Below are positions 43,370-53,397 of a stretch of 64,000 nucleotides of DNA, piece after piece. Both the position numbers and the translations under genes were made by a program. Origin of the DNA: Mesodorylaimus sp. YZB2_4. Lineage: Eukaryota > Nematoda > Enoplea > Dorylaimida > Dorylaimidae. The notes beneath the pieces were generated by a model. The model saw only the letters and a program-made list of their open reading frames with translations. It did not search any database and was not told the DNA's origin. The stretch covers positions 124,001-188,000 of the forward strand of contig JASANH010001708.1 in NCBI GenBank assembly GCA_030248295.1. Reading direction: 5' to 3'. How positions within the stretch are numbered: position 1 is the stretch's first letter; every line of letters starts with the position of its first letter.

Positions 43370-44644
43370 TACGCTAGAATGACTTAATTATTCTTACACT
43401 AATTCTGTGATTATCCACTAACTCTGTGACAAGCGCTTGTCTTCACGAGCTCTCGCCTGTCATCACCGACGAGAGTGAGACGAGAGGAAATTGAAGACGG
43501 CACTGCCGTGGTGTGGAATGCAGCGCGTTCTTGTTTCTGGCCGTTCATATAGTCGGTACAGTAAGTAGAATAGTGCTCGAATTCTAAACATCCCCACATG
43601 GAGACATGGTTTAATTCATGCAATTTTCACGCCATTGATACTGACCAGATCGCCCTGCAACCATCCAGCAGGTCTGACGTGCTACCCTTTACCAGGGGAG
43701 CTACCACGCAGTGGCTCGCCTTCAGCTGCTCAAGATCCAGTTTTGGTACATCGAGCCCTCCTTATACTTTAGTGATTATAGGAATGACTGTTCGGAAAAG
43801 ATATGGCAGAGCTCTGTCATCATCTTCTATTATCACAAAGGCCTGATAATAGGCACTTTTGTGGACGAACATAGGTATGATTTGCTTGAAATCCTACAAG
43901 CCCCCTCACTTATATACCCCGGCTGGACTAATTTGAAATCCTGTTTCTGCCAGGTAACGAGTGGATTTACAGTACTTCGGAGAGAGAATACGCCTCTCGA
44001 GGTTTGACCTAATTGAGGTGACAAGATAGGAGACCAGCATTTGTTACACGCTGTGTGGAGGCAGATATACAAGATTTTGTACATACAAGCGCTTATCTGC
44101 GACTGAGAGGGCATTACCCCCCTCACTCATTAGTAGCCTTTACCCTTACCTAAACTGTACCTTCGGAGCTCTCTTTTCGAACATTTTAATTTGTGAAATC
44201 GGCTTCCAGTCAAGCGTACAAGGGGCAGCATCTCGCGTGCTTACCATCCAAGGAATGGTTGAATATCAGTGAGCACCAACCCGACGGTTTGTCAACCCAA
44301 TTGTGGTGAGACATTACTGTAGAGGCGGGGCGAGCCGTACGAGTACATTTGACAGTAGTAGCCAGGCTCGGGTTCGGTATGGGCCCCTTCTTAATTTTAG
44401 GCTCTCGAAGCAGAGAAGATCCTGAACCTTCTCGTATTTTTCCTAAAACACGTGAAAGGACAACGCAAGGCTCGCGGTCTAGAGGCGATGAAAACAAATC
44501 GCCGCACCACGCGCCCTCTAAGACCCCAAAAACGCCGCAAACCCATATTTGCAAACTGTTTGCAAATAGTTGGCAAACCCCACTGATGGTCCTTCGCAAA
44601 CTATTTGCAAACCAAATCGGGTTTCTGGCCTTTATTTGCGAGCA
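43370..44644. other. Intergenic, with short direct repeats of TTTGCAAAC type
   Basis: Between about 44545 and 44615, variants of GCAAACT-TTTGCAAA recur four times in alternating orientation. No gene is supported. Confidence 0.4.
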
Positions 44645-44742
44645 GTACTGTACAGTATTCTGCTATTCTGCGCATCACAGGCAAAAGCGCGCGAAGTGCG
44701 TGCAATTCAACTTTCTCTCAAAATTAGATTTTCGCATTTTTT
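44645..44742 (+). repeat. Dispersed repeat (GGCAAAAGCGCGCGAAGTGC), copy 2
   Basis: It matches 38416-38515 in the same orientation. Confidence 0.75.
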
Positions 44743-44974
44743 AAAATAATGATACGGATCTGAGCAAAATGAAGTATGCTAACCTTATTTTACATGGGGA
44801 CTGCACATCACAGCATGCTCACTCTTCAAGGTTACCCCCCGTGCTAGTATAGCTTTAACGTACACGGACCCTCGGAGCGACCGTTTTACTAGCCCGCTAC
44901 ATTATGACATTATGAGTGACTAAGCCTTACCAAAGCTGGCCTATGATTCAGTCTTCCAGCTACTGACAAGTCAC

Positions 44975-45048
44975 GACCGGATCGGATAGGATGGAAAAAA
45001 TTTCGGATCGGGTCAGATGCTTCGGATCGGATCGGATCACGTGAAATA
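44975..45048 (+). repeat. Short tandem repeat CGGATCGGAT
   Basis: Several imperfect copies of GGATCGGAT occur with a short A-rich interruption. Confidence 0.7.
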
Positions 45049-45334
45049 CTTGTAATTTTTTTAACAATCAATAACGCATTAACTTTTTTCGAAAAAGTAC
45101 TTATTATTATGGTGCCATGGTACAAGCAACGCCTTCGGAATGCTTTGCCACACAGCTCATCATGGATCCCTGAATACTTTGCAACCTGATAAGTGAAGAT
45201 CAGATACATGCCGCTCATAAATGACTGCTTACACAGTCACAAAATTGTTTTTACGCTAGGACAAAGATATTAGGTGTGTGGACGTTTTAACTAGGACGCG
45301 AAAGAAAACTTGGCAATCACGCAAATGACACTAA

Positions 45335-45423
45335 AGCCCGAAGTATAGTTTGATGCGATGCATCAAATGAGCGTGCGATGCGAAATTTTGGGGTGGGGTG
45401 GCCTGGCAATGTAAAATGATGCC
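45335..45423. mobile_element. Truncated Harbinger-type MITE
   Basis: It begins AGCCCGAAGTATAG after a TAA (45332-45334) and continues GATGCGATGC, as the TIR of the next element does. No right end is present; it runs straight into the next copy. Confidence 0.65.
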
Positions 45424-45426
45424 TAA

Positions 45427-45567
45427 AGCTGGAAGTATAGTTCAAATGCGATGCGTCAAATAAGCTTGCGATGCGACGTTTTAGGCACCTTGTTACGTTG
45501 TCATTTGACCCAAAAGTGTCGCATCGCACGCTTATTTGACGCATCGCATCGAAGTATACTCGCAGCT
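45427..45567. mobile_element. Harbinger-type MITE, 141 bp, TAA target duplication
   Basis: TAA lies at 45424-45426 and 45568-45570. The ends start AGCTG and contain AGTATA followed by GCGATGCGTCAAATAAGC in both arms (~60-bp imperfect inverted repeats). The GCATCGCATCG motif and AGTATAGTTC string are shared with the 3.27-kb Harbinger element at 57383-60650, so this is a likely internal-deletion or related non-autonomous derivative. Confidence 0.85.
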
Positions 45568-45934
45568 TAACTTGCTGACTGGATGTTCTAAATCGATCGA
45601 ACGAATTTCGCATGTCTACGATATGCATAAACAAGTGTAAGGTGCAACACTGAAATGAGCAAAGAGTAAACTCCTGCTGATTGAGTTCATAAACAGGCGG
45701 GGGTTACGAAAGGAGCTACCTAATGCATTTTGTAGTTGATAAACTGAGAATATATGGATTTTGGATTAGCAGGGATCGCATGGAAAAAGCAGAAAACTGG
45801 GCGTGTGTCAGAGATCACCATGGCGGACTTGAGGGAAACATCCTGAGCTCAGAAATTTCAAATTTCGGCAGAATATCTGTGGCTAACACCGACAATTTAT
45901 CAAAGCTGTGGTACAGTTCGCGACAAAAGAAACC

Positions 45935-46140
45935 GCAACGCCAGCCAGGGATTGGCAAATGGCTGGCTGGTGTTGGCTGTGATTGGCGAATGCTGGCGGC
46001 TACTGGCGATTATAAAAGGGTGCTGTTCGCTATGGTTGGCGATCGCCAACGATTACATGACAAAATGTTGGGGGAAAATGTCGTGCGACAAAATGTCGAG
46101 CACGTCAAAACGTCGTGTGTGAAAAATGTCGGCAAGGCAC
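45935..46140 (+). repeat. Two short-motif repeat patches (TTGGCGA-type and AAAATGTCG-type)
   Basis: Variants of TGGCGATTGGC recur from 45935 to 46052. Then AAAATGTCG or similar recurs about five times from 46062 to 46135. These are degenerate tandem arrays with no coding signal. Confidence 0.5.
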
Positions 46141-46353
46141 AATGTTGACCCTACAATAATGTCGTCAACCAATCATGCAGCCGTGCAAACGAAAATTGAG
46201 TGAGATCGCCCGAAAAGGGGTGCCTCGCGTAATGCAATGCTTTACAACCAAGGGCGGGGGATAGACAATGAGGTGAGGCAAACCTGGTGATGAGTCGCTA
46301 CCAGTCGCCATCCATCAGTGTATCGATAAAGTCGTTGTGATTCATTCTCCACG

Positions 46354-47755
46354 ATGCCGTTAGAATTTGTGAATAGTCAGAAGGGCAACGATTTGCTTCT
46401 TCATGGCGGTTATCTGTACTACAAAGAGAGCAAAGATGCCATAACTGGGAAGATTATTTGGAAGCGCACATTATACTCCAAACGACAGTGCGGTGCCCGC
46501 CTTCATACGTTGCACGATGCTATTGTTAAGAATCCAGGGAATCATAGCCATGCTCCAAATCCGGCAAAGGTTGGTGAAAAGCGCGTACTTGCTGGCATGA
46601 AAGATCGAGCTGCAGCTGCGCCAGAAGTTAGCACACAACAAATCGTCGCTGCGACAACGGTTGGATTGGACGTCGCCATTCAAGGACAGCTACCTTTTGT
46701 TTCGAATTTGAAGCGGATGGTACAGCGAGTGCGGCATGAAATCAATGCTGCTCCTCCAAATCCAGCGACATTGGAGGTAATGGATATTCCAAATCGTTAT
46801 CAGTTGACCGAGACTGCTGAGCAGTTCCTGATCTGGGACAGTGGTCCAGGGCCCGACCGAATTCTGATGCTTTCTACTGAACGAAATCTTGATCTGCTGG
46901 CTCGATCCAACCACTGGTACGTCGATGGTACTTTTAAAACGGCTCCACCTCTTTTCCAGCAATTGTATACTACATATTCATGGCGTACAATACCACAACG
47001 TCATTCCTTCTGTGTTCGCTCTTCTGCCGGATTAGACAGAAGCTACGTATGCTCGGCTGCTGGCTGAACTGAAGAATAGAAGGCCTATTTTGAATCCCGA
47101 AACTATTATGAGCGATTTTGAGTTAACTGCGATCAATGCTTTCCAAGGAGCATTTCCCAACGCCAGAAATCGAGGTTGCTTCTTTCATTTGGGTCAATGC
47201 ATTTGGCGTAGGGTTCAAGCCAGTGCGCTGCAAGGAAGATATGAGAACGATGCCGACTTCGCTCTGAAAGTCAAGATGATCGCTGCCCTTGCATTCGTGC
47301 CTGTACCTGACGTGGTTAATTCTTTCGAAACTCTGTCGGATCACCTACCATTGGAGGTCCAACCACTTCTGGACTACTTTAAGGATACGTGGATTGGACG
47401 TGAATGGCGAGGTCAAAGACGGACGCCTCAGTTCCCAATCCCTCTACGGAATTGTTATGATACAGTTATCGATGGTCTTCTTAAAACCAACAATGCAGTT
47501 GAAGGCTGGCATCGGGGTTTCTCAGAGCTGGTCGGAGCTTGCCATCCGACGATCTTCAAGTTTATTTCTGCTCTGAAGAAGGAACAGAGCATGGACGAAT
47601 AGAAAATCGAGCAGTACATCGCGGGTAATCAACCCCCCGCAAGGACGTCGTCAGTATCGCGATTGCGCCCAACGAATTCAAACCATAGTGAGTGATTATG
47701 GGAACAGAGATGTCTTAGACTACCTGCGAGGTTTGCCTCACAATTACTATTTTTG
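46354..47755 (+). pseudogene. FLYWCH/MULE (Mutator-like) transposase-derived gene, recently disabled
   Basis: It starts MPLEFVNSQKGN. The N-terminal FLYWCH-type zinc region is GKIIWKRTLYSKRQCGARLH ... HSHAPNP; the first FLYWCH Cys appears replaced. The MULE transposase core follows: DSGPGPDRILMLST, WYVDGTFKTAPPLFQQLYT, then after a frameshift near 46975 IHGVQYHNVIPSVFALLPD, a TAG at 47033-47035, and TIMSDFELTAINAFQGAFPN, GCFFHLGQCIW and LLKTNNAVEGWHRGF. Catalytic Asp in YVDGTFK and SDFE are present. A further stop (47600-47602) and a frameshift near 47635 precede the end LDYLRGLPHNYYF. Four lesions over ~460 codons show a young pseudogene. No terminal inverted repeats were found. Confidence 0.85.
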
Positions 47756-50700
47756 AATTCACCGCTACGAATGTTTCTGTCGTCTGATGCAACAATGGCA
47801 CACTTCTTTTTTTTCTTTTATGTACAGTATCAAGTGAAAGTAGCAGTGAAAGTAACTTGATGAAAGGCTGTAGGAAACGTAGCCTGGTTACCAGCATTAA
47901 TAAGTCGGATTTCGAAGTTGCTCGCTGATAATTCGTTGATGCCAAAGTTGAAGGGTGAATGCGCCTTTGCGCTAGGTACCTGATTCGTCGAATTTCTGTA
48001 TGCTACTGCAAGGATTTCTGAGCACATTGTCGCTCATCTATGTTGTCGCTCACGCATGGTTAAATCGTCATGAGGGCACGGAACTCCAACTTCCTTGACT
48101 CTGAACCCTAATACGAACTCCGAAGCGCTGCATTTTAATTATTCCGCTCAATGTTGCACCTCGATTGTAAGACATCTGAATCTCCAAGATCTCATTTACA
48201 ATGCCTGGGGCTTACAGTGTTCTGCTACAACAACCTTTTGTCCCATTTTCAATCATCAGCCCGGACATATCGGCATACCGCGGCATGGCGACGTGGGGTA
48301 CATCAGCCCATGCAGATTAAAAATCCGCCCTTAGACTCCTATGAACATGGCTCGTGTTGCAGGATATGGTAGGTTGGAGATCAGAGTTGTGACAATCAGA
48401 GTTCTGACAATCACAGTAACCCCCACGCGTGCATAGAGTGTAGGTACGTGCCGTAAATATTCTTTATTCAACAAGAACAGTGATGTTGATTGGGGACGAA
48501 GGCACCGAGGGAGCCAGAACTACTTTACTTCGCAACTTTCCAAAACACCAGATCATATTGCCTCTAAGACAGAAAAATAAGAATGTGTGAAAGGAAGCTT
48601 TTCAGTAGGTAAACAGTTCTTATCACCATCCCAAGGACAATCACATTTTTCCATCAGTTTTCCCAGCTACAAGTTAAATTAAACTATTTTTTACATTTTT
48701 GTTATCGTGATGTGCTGTTTCGTGGCTTGAATAGGGCTCCAGAGCTTGGAAGGTGGTTCCGCGCAGGTCTATTGTGCGATTTGCAGCCATAACTGTAAAG
48801 GACTATCTAGGGTTTGCCAGAGGATGGCTCAAGTCGAGGAACTGTCCTACGTGGTCCACGATGCCTACCAGTTGAGTTTATTCAGCCAACACACCACCAG
48901 AGCAGTATACAGTACTGTAGGCTCTCAGTTCGGGGACAAGCGCGCGTGTCGGCCGTAAATAGGGTTCTGACGGGCCTGGGACCGAAGTGTTGACAGAGCA
49001 GTTCAAACCAGGAACTCGGCCAGTCCTCGACTAGTACCAGCCACCCGACCTCGATCCTGTGTTTGAACGTGGCTTAGGAGAGGCAGCCGGCTCCCAAACC
49101 CAGTGCACTGATAAGTGTGTATAAGTCCGCGCCTATTACACTGATGGTCACAGAGTGTGCGTTTGTGAGTCAAGACGCTAGCAAGGTGCTTGTATACTGC
49201 CCGTGTATTCCTTCCCGTTGAATTGTTTCCGCAAACATTTATGAGACACGAGAGTGTCAGGTGGTCGGAGAAGAGACTACTAAAACCCTGGTCCAGATGC
49301 CATTAGGACTAGTCGGGTACTTTTCGTAACGTGATGGGTCCCCACAGTGGGTCTCTTGTATGACCTAGTGGGGCCCAAGTGAAGGTCTCTTAAGATCCCT
49401 TCTCGGCCTTGCAACTTCCACGTGGCTCTAAACTGCACATAGCACAGTTCTCTCATTCCCTATCATGGTCGCTCATGATATGGACCATCTTCCCTTTGTC
49501 CATGGTGTATTGGTTTATGGTTTTTCATAGATCGGAGACAAGCAGAGTCAATCTCCAATGTGGAATAAGCTGCAGGTAAATCGCGTTGAATGAACTCACG
49601 GTCAGTGGTCAAGGAGCCCGTCAGTGCCTGCCTGTTTGATGGAAGCTAGAGTATAGAAAATAAGAATTGGCCCCCCCCCCCCAGATTTGATGGGTTTTCT
49701 TTTGAAGCCAATCAAAATGGCGATGTTGCAGTCTGCTTTTTCCCACTGACGTAAGTTCACGCATGCAATAATAATAGAAGGAATGCAATCCTCCTGGGTA
49801 CGAGATGGTGCCCACTCCAATTAAGGATAGGCTATTTCTATTGGAACCACAAGCTCATCTCCTGTCCGAAGTAGTGGCCTACGAAACTAAGATCAGGTTT
49901 CTATTTTTCTTCCCCTCCCAAACTGCGTCAAGGTAACATATTTTATGAAAAGTAGACGCATTGCTTTGAAAAAGAAGACTGTTCAAAAATCGATTTTCCA
50001 CCTTCATGGATCTAGTGTCATCAAAAACACGCCATATTAGGTTCGTTTCTCGTAAGGGCCATCTATCAAAACGTGTTGTAAGCTAGTTTGTTAGGCTTTA
50101 TCTCCTCCTCCCACGTGTGCCTTGTTTCGATTCTAACATTAGTACCGACGAATGTCGCCTCATCATGCCCTCCCTTTTCTCCACTCAAGATTGCCTTCTA
50201 TATTTAACATTCAAACACTTGTTTTGCATAAAAAGACGATTCTTTCGTCGTGCTCCAATTTTTTACTAACCTGATCCACTTACTGTTAGCTCAACTTTGA
50301 TGAAATGATGGAGGCCATAAACGGGAAGAGGCCATAACAGGGTCTACACATCTAATGACTCTTCGCACTTCAATAAACAAAGCTAGTTAGTTCACTTTTT
50401 CTTCTCATATTGAACCTTGTTCTCAGGAAACACGTCCATGTTGTCTTGCCAGCCAGCCAGAGAGAACGCCATTTACAAGCCAAGTCTTTTATGAGAGTGG
50501 CTCAACGGGCACTCATCGTCTAAGCAACCAGAGGTTTCCGTGAACACGCAGTATTTCGAGTCAGTTATCCATCCAGTGGTTATACCTAGCGGCCATTCGG
50601 AACCCTATTTTCTAATCATACTTTTTTATCTCAGATCATCTTCAAAGACATCTTTTTGTACGAGGAGACAAGAAAGGAAAGGCTCATCGCATTTATGATG

Positions 50701-50951
50701 GCAGAAACTCATGTTTTGACGTCATTGAGAATAGCGCGAACAATGAAAGCTGGCCAGAGAGGCTGATCGTGATGCTAATTTGTCGTATCCAAGCTATAGA
50801 TTAGAGATAGCACCTTCTTTTCTTCTTCAGGTACTGCTTGGACTATAATTGGATGTTGCACAGGGGCAACAAGCCGAGCAGAAGCACATTCTCGCTCAGG
50901 CCGAAACTAGCTCATTTCTAGATTAGCCTAGCGAAGAATACTGAAAGCGAT
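47756..50951. other. Long gene-free interval
   Basis: I see no supported coding exon, RNA gene or paired repeat. A poly-C run lies at about 49672-49683. A CAGTATACAGTACTGTAGG palindrome-rich string lies at about 48904. The last part is the upstream flank of the GPCR. Confidence 0.4.
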
Positions 50952-52289
50952 ATGGATCTGGAAACATCACCGCACAGTTCCTCAGCTCCATCCTACTTCA
51001 GATTCGGAAGTTTGGTATGCGGCGTGGCCCTGGTACCAGTGGCCATTTTGGGCATGATTGGCAATTGCCTAGCCGCCAGCGTGTTCAGACATCAGAGGCA
51101 TATCGCCGCATCGACTTACACTCTGCACCAAGGGTCATCGGCCAAAGGCACCAGATCATCGATCAATGTGCTCCTGATAGGACTAACTGTCATCGACACA
51201 GTGCTCTTGGTCTTGGCCACGCCTCTTTGTTCCACCATGGCTATCTACAACTTTGACCCCGAACACAGCGAGCACCTGTTGAGTGCCATCGCTTATATGA
51301 CCCTGCTCTTCTATCCGTTCAGTATGGCCCTACAATGCTGCAGTGTGTGGACAATTGTCCTGGTCAGCTGGGAGAGATGGACTGCCGTGTGCAGGCCACT
51401 GAGCACGAGAGCATTCGGCAGTGTGGGAAAAACAAAGAAAGCTTTACTAGGAGTGGTTATGGCCGCCATGCTTTACAATGCGTGTCGATTCGGGGAGTAT
51501 GGACTAAATGAATTCGGTAACGGCACCGAATCGCTGTTGCGGGATAACGAGTTGTATATAAACATTTACATGAACTGGTCCTACTTCACTTTGGTGTTCG
51601 CACTACCGTTCCTGGTCCTGCTAGTGGTCAATACCATGATCGCCAGGACCATTATTATTGCTAGACGTCGACGAAGGACCATCGTGCCTTTGTCGCAGCA
51701 CAATCGACGAGAGCAGAGGACAGCATTGATGATGGCGGCTGTAGTAATGGCTTACATGTGCTGCAACACCTTAGCCCTTCTGCTGAATGGTTGGGAGGCT
51801 GTAGGTGGGCGAGACGGGACGAGTTGGTTACTCGACAGTGAACTTTTCTCATTCTTGTCCGATTTGAATAACCTACTCATCGAAGCCCACTCTGGTTTGA
51901 CTTTCCTCATCTACTTTCGATTCAGTGGTCACTTCAGAGGCTTCGTCTATCATCAATTACGATTCTTGTGTTACATCGGAGATAGTACATTCAAAACAGC
52001 CTCCTCGTATTGGGGACAACGACCTACTGAAGCTCTGGTTGAGAAGAGCCGAAACCTTAGTTTACTCTTGGCTGGAGAAAAGTTCAGAGATGATGCTTTG
52101 CATATGAAAGCTGGCCAACATTTATCTATTGGTCGTGGGTCGACTACGATAGACAGATCTCAATATAGAATGCCCCAGAACCGACGTCTCTTGATGGTAC
52201 CCAGTCAGAAATCGATGATGAGAAATTCGGCTTATGTAGCTGTTTCCCGTGGCTCATTAGAATCACACCTGGATCCATTTCAGATTTAG
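50952..52289 (+). CDS. Class A GPCR, FMRFamide/myosuppressin-receptor-like
   Basis: A single 445-aa exon with seven hydrophobic segments. TM1 contains ILGMIGNCLAASVF (the conserved Asn). TM2 has SSINVLLIGLTVIDTVLLVL (the conserved Asp). TM3 is MALQCCSVWTIVLVSWERW, with ERW in place of DRY. AVCRPLSTR in loop 2 is typical of FMRFamide/neuropeptide receptors of invertebrates. TM5 is LVFALPFLVLLVVNTMIART, and a basic third loop RRRRRTIV precedes TM6. TM7 contains LTFLIYFRFSGHFR, where NPxxY is replaced by LIYFRFS. The tail is Ser/Arg-rich. It would signal through heterotrimeric G proteins. The ligand is inferred only from family resemblance. Confidence 0.85.
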   Translation: MDLETSPHSSSAPSYFRFGSLVCGVALVPVAILGMIGNCLAASVFRHQRHIAASTYTLHQGSSAKGTRSSINVLLIGLTVIDTVLLVLATPLCSTMAIYNFDPEHSEHLLSAIAYMTLLFYPFSMALQCCSVWTIVLVSWERWTAVCRPLSTRAFGSVGKTKKALLGVVMAAMLYNACRFGEYGLNEFGNGTESLLRDNELYINIYMNWSYFTLVFALPFLVLLVVNTMIARTIIIARRRRRTIVPLSQHNRREQRTALMMAAVVMAYMCCNTLALLLNGWEAVGGRDGTSWLLDSELFSFLSDLNNLLIEAHSGLTFLIYFRFSGHFRGFVYHQLRFLCYIGDSTFKTASSYWGQRPTEALVEKSRNLSLLLAGEKFRDDALHMKAGQHLSIGRGSTTIDRSQYRMPQNRRLLMVPSQKSMMRNSAYVAVSRGSLESHLDPFQI

Positions 52290-53397
52290 CCATATGGGTA
52301 TAACTGAGGAACCTTTTAGACGATGACGCGTGTACAGTATACCTGCGCTGTCAGATATTGTTTCATGTCGAAGCCTGTCCATGCTCCCTTGTGCTAGGTG
52401 AGCTGTCGTAGAATATTGTCCAAGGAATGCACTGGATTAAACTACATAGCCCAGTCCACAACATCCGGAGACACACACCTGAAAATAACGCCTCAAGGCA
52501 CCGAGTTCACATCAGCTTTGTGTAGCCTGTGAATAATTCGCAACGCCTGAGTGGATGAGGATTATAGGGGATCAATGTAGGTGTTATTGGGCGATATTTT
52601 TAGATCAAGGAGGCGCTTCTAAAAGAGCAGCCATAAAACTTGCCTCACTTTCGAAGCACCTAAACGTCAGAGCAAAGAGCATAGGAAAAGGCCATACGTC
52701 AGTGTTTCTATGATAAAAATAGGATACTTAAATAGATTAGGTTCACATGCCTATTGTTGACGGGGCTGGCATATCCGTACTTTACGACTTCCTACCCCAT
52801 TCTATCGTGATTGCTAGCCTCAGCGTCGAAGCTCGTGCAGCGATCATGTGATGCCTACAATATACATGCAGGGTTAAAGCGCATTGATTGCAATCTCCCT
52901 AAGCCCACCTTGCGTCACTGCCTGTTCTCAGCAGGCCAAATCAGGTGCAAACCAGCTTCAGGAATGTAAAATTGATAAGAGCGCTGTAAAGCAGCAAAGT
53001 CACATCACTTTCTAGCTAGTGATAAAGACCACGTGATAAGATCACTCTTTTATCGCTGTTTCTAAACAGACTGTTTGTTCTAAGTGGGACGCTGACATAG
53101 GAATGATCACTGCATATGGTCCTAATGCTATCAGATACAGCCCGTCACCTTTATGGCCAGTAAAACGGACCTTAGTTGGAGTAAAATTTGTTTTTCTTAC
53201 TGTCATTGCCAAATATCTAGTTGCCTCCTACTCGATCCAAGCCACTCTCGATAAGTGTCTGGAGCGAGAAGTGAGTTGGATCAGCCTGCACGAAAATGAG
53301 GATATACGAAGTGACAAAAGATGGTAGAGAAACCCGATCAGGCACAGGTATCAAGGAATCTCACACAAGGAGTTGTATTAAAAATAGTCTTTTTTAG
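52290..53397. other. Interval between GPCR and SLC17 gene
   Basis: An open frame at 53103-53327 could hold an upstream SLC17 exon, but it has no family signature and no clear donor. Nothing else is recognisable. Confidence 0.3.

Noticed and set aside
43833..44126. Small coding gene on either strand at 43600-44130
   Set aside because: Overlapping open frames exist on both strands, but with no domain, no splice support and no biased composition.
53103..53327. First exon of the SLC17 transporter
   Set aside because: It has a start codon and a long frame, but no donor in the right phase and no SLC17 N-terminal signature, so it is not included in the gene.
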